Shown: positions 60,291 to 64,000 of the stretch, in pieces
Position numbering within the stretch: the stretch's first letter is position 1
How the letters are laid out: each line of letters opens with the position of its first letter
Assembly (NCBI RefSeq): GCF_013184545.1
Contig: NZ_JAAOJA010000009.1
Coordinates: 124,001 to 188,000, forward strand
Reading direction: 5' to 3'
DNA length: 64,000 nucleotides
Source: Pseudomonas tumuqii
Lineage (GTDB): Bacteria; Pseudomonadota; Gammaproteobacteria; Pseudomonadales; Pseudomonadaceae
The notes under the pieces: model-generated
What the model was told of the DNA's origin: nothing
What the model saw: only the letters and a program-made list of their open reading frames with translations
Database searches by the model: none
Translations under genes and position numbers: made by a program

Positions 60291-61262
60291 ATGACCAGCA
60301 GACACGACACCGCAACTCAGAGCACATCGCCACAAGAGGCGCTGGCGCAGATCATTGGCACCCGGATCACCCAACCGGGTGACGCCGGAACAGCTATCGC
60401 CGGCCTCGGCTTCTTTCGCCGTGAACACCCTTCGCCTCCGGTCGTCTGCATGGTCGAGCCGAGCATCGTCCTCGTCGCTCGAGGCGAGAAGCGGCTGTGG
60501 GTAGGCGGCGAGGGGTATCTGTATGACACCTCGCGATTTCTGATCACCTCGTTAGACTTGCCCGCCAATTCCGAGGTGATGGTGGCGAGCCCGGAGCAGC
60601 CCTGTTTGGGGCTGACCTTGAAGCTCGACCTGCGCATGCTGGCTGAGCTGATCGCCCAGGGTGGCCTGCCGCCAAGTCGTGACCGATCCGTTGGGACGAG
60701 TGTGGGAATCGGTTCGGCGACCCCGGCTTTGTTAGCGTCGTTCGGGCGTCTGCTGGCGCTGCTGGATGAACCCGAAGCCATCCCGGTACTCGCGCCATTG
60801 ATCCAGCGTGAGATTCACTACCGGCTGCTGATGAGTGACCAGGCAGCCAGGCTGCGGCAGATCACCTCCGTCGATGGTCAGGGCTATCGGATTGCCAAGG
60901 CCATCGACTGGCTGAAGCTGAACTACGCCATGCCGCTTCGCGTCGAGGAACTCGCCTCCCGTGTGCAGATGAGTCCGCCGACCTTTCATCACCATTTCCG
61001 CCAGCTCACCGCGATGAGCCCGCTGCAGTACCAGAAATGGCTGCGGTTGAACGAGGCGAGACGCCTGATGTTGAACGAGCACCTGGACGTATCGAGCGCG
61101 GCCTTCAAGGTCGGCTACGAAAGCCCCTCCCAGTTCAGCCGAGAATACAGCCGTTTGTTTGGAGTGCCGCCCAAGCGCGACTTGGCAGTGTTGCGCGGAC
61201 GAACCAATGACACCGATGCGCGTAAGAGCGGCACCTTACCGCCGGCAGCACTTCATAATTAG
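60291..61262 (+). CDS. AraC-family regulator with AraC_N domain (YqhC-like)
   Basis: A 323-aa regulator: AraC_N ligand domain (about 45-190: CMVEPSIVLVARGEKRLWVG, LGLTLKLDLRMLAELIAQGG) and a C-terminal double helix-turn-helix (YAMPLRVEELASRVQMSPPT, DVSSAAFKVGYESPSQFSRE). The architecture and divergent dehydrogenase suggest control of the dehydrogenase-hydrolase pair. GAGGTG 9 nt before ATG 60291 supports that start over the TTG frame at 60207. Confidence 0.9.
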   Translation: MTSRHDTATQSTSPQEALAQIIGTRITQPGDAGTAIAGLGFFRREHPSPPVVCMVEPSIVLVARGEKRLWVGGEGYLYDTSRFLITSLDLPANSEVMVASPEQPCLGLTLKLDLRMLAELIAQGGLPPSRDRSVGTSVGIGSATPALLASFGRLLALLDEPEAIPVLAPLIQREIHYRLLMSDQAARLRQITSVDGQGYRIAKAIDWLKLNYAMPLRVEELASRVQMSPPTFHHHFRQLTAMSPLQYQKWLRLNEARRLMLNEHLDVSSAAFKVGYESPSQFSREYSRLFGVPPKRDLAVLRGRTNDTDARKSGTLPPAALHN

Positions 61263-61351
61263 ACGCCTGCCGACGGTCCGTCTGGCCGCTTCCTGCCTGT
61301 CGCGACCATCCAGCCCGGGCCGAAAGCGGGCATGGGCTGCCGGCAGCGGAG

Positions 61352-62353
61352 CTAGCGCGAGAAGCGCTTGCGGTAATCCCGGGGCGAGATCGCCAGATGG
61401 CGCTGGAAGGTGCTGCGCATCCGTTCCTCGTCGCCATATCCGCACTCTCGGGCGATCTGCTCGATGTTGCGTTCCGAGTCCTCCAGCAGGCGGCGCGCCG
61501 CCTCCAGGCGAAACAGCTCGACGGCCTTGGCCGGTGAGCGGCCGGTCTTCTGCTTGTACAGGCGGGAGAAGTTTCGTGGGCTCATGTGGCAGCGCTCGGC
61601 CAGCACTTCCACCCCGAGATTGGGTTGGCCGAGATTGTCGGCCAGCCAGCGGTGCAGTTCGTCGAACACCGCCACGTCCTGGGTCTGGGCCTGCAACAGT
61701 TCGCTGAACTGCGCCTGCCCGCCAGGCCGCTTGAGGAACACCACCAGCTCGCGCGCCACCTGCATCGCCACCTCGCGGCCGCAGTCGGCTTCCACTAGTG
61801 ACAGGGCCAGGTCGATCCCGGCGCTGACGCCGGCGGAGGTCCAGACGCTGCCCTGCTGGACGAAGATCGCGTCGTTGTCCACATCGATGGACGGGAAGCG
61901 CGCACCCAGCCGCTCGCACATGGCCCAGTGGGTCGCCGCGCGCTTGCCGTCCAGCAGGCCGGCCTCGGCCAGCAGGAAGGTGCCACTGCATACCGACGCG
62001 GTGCGCCGCGCCAGGTGGGCGTGGTCGGCGATCCAGCGAATCAGCTCGGCCGATTCGGCCACCACCTGTTCGATTGCCGGCGATCCGGGCACGACCAGAG
62101 TGTCGACGCCGTTCACCGCGAAGCCGGACAGGGGCTGCGTATCCACCGCCAGGCCTTCGGCGGTCTGCACCAGGCCGCCCGCCAGGCTGACCGTCAACCG
62201 CTGGTAGCCCGGCAGACCGCGTGCGTGCATGGCCTTGGTCGCGGCCCAGAACACGGTCTGCGCGCCGGTCAGGTCGAGCAGGCCCACCTGCGGGTAGGCG
62301 ACGAACAGAATGGTGCGGGGCGTGGCTGGCGTGAAATCTGGGTTATCTGTCAT
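61352..62353 (-). CDS. GlxA-family AraC-type regulator with DJ-1/PfpI domain
   Basis: A 333-aa protein. The N-terminal DJ-1/PfpI-like domain (about 10-190) contains TLVVPGSP and the elbow ASVCSGTFLLAEAGLL. The C-terminal AraC domain has LGVEVLAERCHMSPRNFSRL and IEQIARECGYGDEERMRSTF. GlxA-type regulators often sense metabolites such as glycine betaine or arginine; the ligand here is unknown. It converges with the AraC gene and diverges from the oxidoreductase at 62421. Confidence 0.92.
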   Translation of the reverse strand: MTDNPDFTPATPRTILFVAYPQVGLLDLTGAQTVFWAATKAMHARGLPGYQRLTVSLAGGLVQTAEGLAVDTQPLSGFAVNGVDTLVVPGSPAIEQVVAESAELIRWIADHAHLARRTASVCSGTFLLAEAGLLDGKRAATHWAMCERLGARFPSIDVDNDAIFVQQGSVWTSAGVSAGIDLALSLVEADCGREVAMQVARELVVFLKRPGGQAQFSELLQAQTQDVAVFDELHRWLADNLGQPNLGVEVLAERCHMSPRNFSRLYKQKTGRSPAKAVELFRLEAARRLLEDSERNIEQIARECGYGDEERMRSTFQRHLAISPRDYRKRFSR

Positions 62354-62420
62354 TTGTGCCGAACTCTTTCGCTTCTAGCATGGCTCCGTAAAACGAACCG
62401 AACCTATGCCAGGAGTCATC

Positions 62421-63623
62421 ATGGACCAACATATTCTGATCATCGGGGCAGGATTCGCCGGGCTGTGGAGCGCACTGAGCGCCGTGCGCCTGCTGGATCA
62501 GCACGGGCGCACCGACGTGCGCGTGACCCTGCTCGCGCCTCAGGCCGAACTGCGCATTCGCCCGCGCTTCTACGAGCCGGACGTGCACAGTATGCGCGCA
62601 CCGCTGCTGGACCTGTTCGCCGTCACCGGCGTGCACTTCGTCCAGGGACTGGCGCTGAGCATCGATGCCGAAGGCCGCAGGGTGACCTACCGTGACGCCG
62701 CCGGCGACCAAGCCGCGCTGGGCTACGACCGCCTCATCCTGGCTACCGGCAGCCAGCTGTTTCGGCCTGCCGTGCCGGGGCTCGCCGAGCACGCCTTCGA
62801 TGTCGACCAGATCGAGCAGGCCGCGCGCCTCGAACAGCACCTGTGCGCCCTGGCCAACAAGCCGGATTCCGTCGCACGCAACACCGTGGTGGTGGCCGGC
62901 GGCGGCTTTACCGGTATCGAAACCGCTACCGAGCTGCCGGCGCGCCTGCGTGCGATTCTCGGTGACGACGCCCAGGTTCGGGTCATCGTCGTCGAGCGCA
63001 ACGGCCAGGTCGGCGCCAGCCTGGGCGATGGCATCCGCCCGACCATCCTCGAGGCCTGCCGCGAGCTGGGCGTTGAATGGCGCCTGGGCGTGTCGGTCGC
63101 CTCGGTGGACGCTGGCGGCGTGGTGCTCGACGACGGCCAGCGCATCGACGCCAGCACGCTGATCTGGACCGTCGGTTTCCGCGCCAGCGGCCTGACCCAG
63201 CAAATTTCCGCTCCGCGCGACGCCCTCGGCCGGCTGCAGGTGGACCGCCACCTGAAGGTCGAAGGCTTGGCCGACATCTACGCCGCCGGCGATACCGCGC
63301 GCGCCGCCACCGACGAGTTGGGCAACTTCAGCGTCATGTCCTGCCAGCACGCCATCCCGCAGGGCCGCCATGCCGGCAACAATGCGGCGGCCGAGCTGAT
63401 CGGCGTCGCGCCGCGGGACTACCGCCAGCCCAAGTACGTCACCTGCCTTGACCTGGGCTCCTGGGGCGCGGTGTTCACCGAAGGCTGGGAGCGCCAGCAG
63501 AAACTGGTCGGCGCCGAGGCCAAGACGCTGAAAACCCAGATCAACAGCCTGTGGATCTATCCGCCAGCGGCCGATCGCGCCGTGGCACTGGCGGCCGCCG
63601 ACCCGGCGATCCCGGTGGCCTGA
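62421..63623 (+). CDS. NDH-2-like NAD(P)/FAD-dependent oxidoreductase
   Basis: A 400-aa two-dinucleotide-binding flavoprotein. The FAD motif is LIIGAGFAGLWSALSAV, the second motif VVAGGGFTGIETATELP, and IYAAGDTARAATDE binds FAD near the C-terminus. No membrane anchor is seen. It resembles type II NADH dehydrogenases and related quinone reductases. AGGAG lies 7 nt before ATG 62421, which is preferred to ATG 62406. It is divergent from glxA-like, its probable regulator. Confidence 0.9.
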   Translation: MDQHILIIGAGFAGLWSALSAVRLLDQHGRTDVRVTLLAPQAELRIRPRFYEPDVHSMRAPLLDLFAVTGVHFVQGLALSIDAEGRRVTYRDAAGDQAALGYDRLILATGSQLFRPAVPGLAEHAFDVDQIEQAARLEQHLCALANKPDSVARNTVVVAGGGFTGIETATELPARLRAILGDDAQVRVIVVERNGQVGASLGDGIRPTILEACRELGVEWRLGVSVASVDAGGVVLDDGQRIDASTLIWTVGFRASGLTQQISAPRDALGRLQVDRHLKVEGLADIYAAGDTARAATDELGNFSVMSCQHAIPQGRHAGNNAAAELIGVAPRDYRQPKYVTCLDLGSWGAVFTEGWERQQKLVGAEAKTLKTQINSLWIYPPAADRAVALAAADPAIPVA

Positions 63624-63670
63624 GCGGATCGCTCGGTCCCCCAGGGCAGCGCTGGGCGGCTTTGCTCATT

Positions 63671-63742
63671 GGACAACAGGGGGCCAGGGTTTGGGCTTGA
63701 ATGATCAAGCAGCAGCGAAATTAATCGTGTCCCCTGTTGTTC
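63671..63742. repeat. Inverted repeat in the terminal gap
   Basis: GGACAACAGGGG (63671-63682) and CCCCTGTTGTTC (63731-63742) match at 11 of 12 positions around 48 bp that include AATTAATCGTG. No coding sequence is supported in 63624-64000. Confidence 0.5.
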
Positions 63743-63872
63743 TCAGGCAACCAGCAGGCCCCTGGCGGGGTCGGTTCGGGCGTCGGCGCTCCACGCGCCG
63801 GCGGGGATCAACCGGCTGTGTGCTGGCAATACTGCCCGCGGTTAATCACGGCCTCGGAGAAAACGTCGCCCG

Positions 63873-63961
63873 GTAGGATGGTGCGGGCGGCGCTCCGTCG
63901 GGCCGCATAGGATGAGCGCAGCGATACCCATCGCTAGTCATCATGAAGGGGGGCTTGGCCA
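63873..63961 (+). repeat. Repeat family D, full copy (right flank of accessory block)
   Basis: Near-identical, same-orientation copy of 53686-53775, from GTAGGATGGTGCGGGCGGCG to GGGGGGCTTGGCCA, 10.2 kb downstream of it. Confidence 0.85.
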
Positions 63962-64000
63962 GCCGCTTCTGCGGCTGGTTGGGATGGGGCTGCTGCCTGT

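Noticed and set aside
1..64000. tRNA or rRNA genes
   Set aside because: No clover-leaf sequence with CCA-type end or rRNA segment was recognised by eye; a tRNAscan-SE run would settle it.

Overview
The window is a high-GC gammaproteobacterial chromosome segment, almost certainly Pseudomonas in the broad sense. The order rlpA-dacA-ybeD-lipB-lipA, followed by holA-lptE-leuS and by lnt-corC-ybeY-ybeZ-miaB, is the classic Pseudomonas envelope, lipoate and translation block. Protein sequences, GC-rich codon use and several families of short palindromic intergenic repeats agree with that. No rRNA, tRNA, CRISPR array, prophage or intact insertion sequence was seen.

Region 1 (1-24.1 kb) is core genome. 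It holds cell wall and lipoate genes (rlpA end, dacA, ybeD, lipB, lipA), and an insert with an HxlR-type regulator divergent from a nitrilase and a GFA-fold protein. Next come a lytic transglycosylase and a short arfA ribosome-rescue gene with an RNA hairpin inside its coding region. Then follow holA, lptE, leuS, a zinc-ribbon protein, a YdcF/ElyC-type protein, lnt, corC, ybeY, ybeZ, miaB, a DUF1820 gene, a Sel1-repeat protein, and the thiD-thiE-hemL operon with a downstream membrane gene.

Region 2 (24.1-47.5 kb) mixes signalling and housekeeping genes. It contains a hybrid 7TMR-DISM histidine kinase, a TetR regulator with a perfect candidate operator and an AidB-like acyl-CoA dehydrogenase, AMP nucleosidase, a zinc alcohol dehydrogenase, an RluE-type pseudouridine synthase, a small DUF2788 membrane protein and an Lrp regulator. 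A probable small RNA with three look-alike hairpins and a strong terminator (about 33.83-34.10 kb) follows. Then come a VIT/CCC1 transporter, a CDF efflux protein, a lipoprotein, HrpB helicase, a periplasmic solute-binding protein, a dual-CDGSH protein with an SDR, a VOC protein, a YciC-like membrane protein, an NYN protein, a DEDDh exonuclease, a LemA/TPM/TPM operon and an RhlE-type helicase.

Region 3 (47.5-64 kb) is more accessory. It has a secreted CSLREA beta-helix protein, a flavoprotein whose C-terminus runs into a palindromic repeat, a DUF3079 protein and an orphan NosR/NirI-type membrane iron-sulfur flavoprotein. It ends with a 10-kb block of transport, redox and regulatory genes: two MFS transporters, LysR, a dienelactone-hydrolase-like protein, a YahK-like dehydrogenase, AraC and GlxA-type regulators, and an NDH-2-like oxidoreductase. 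This last block lies between two nearly identical 90-bp direct repeats (53686 and 63873), which suggests a recombinational module. Its genes are typical of responses to aldehydes and other electrophiles, but that role is inferred.
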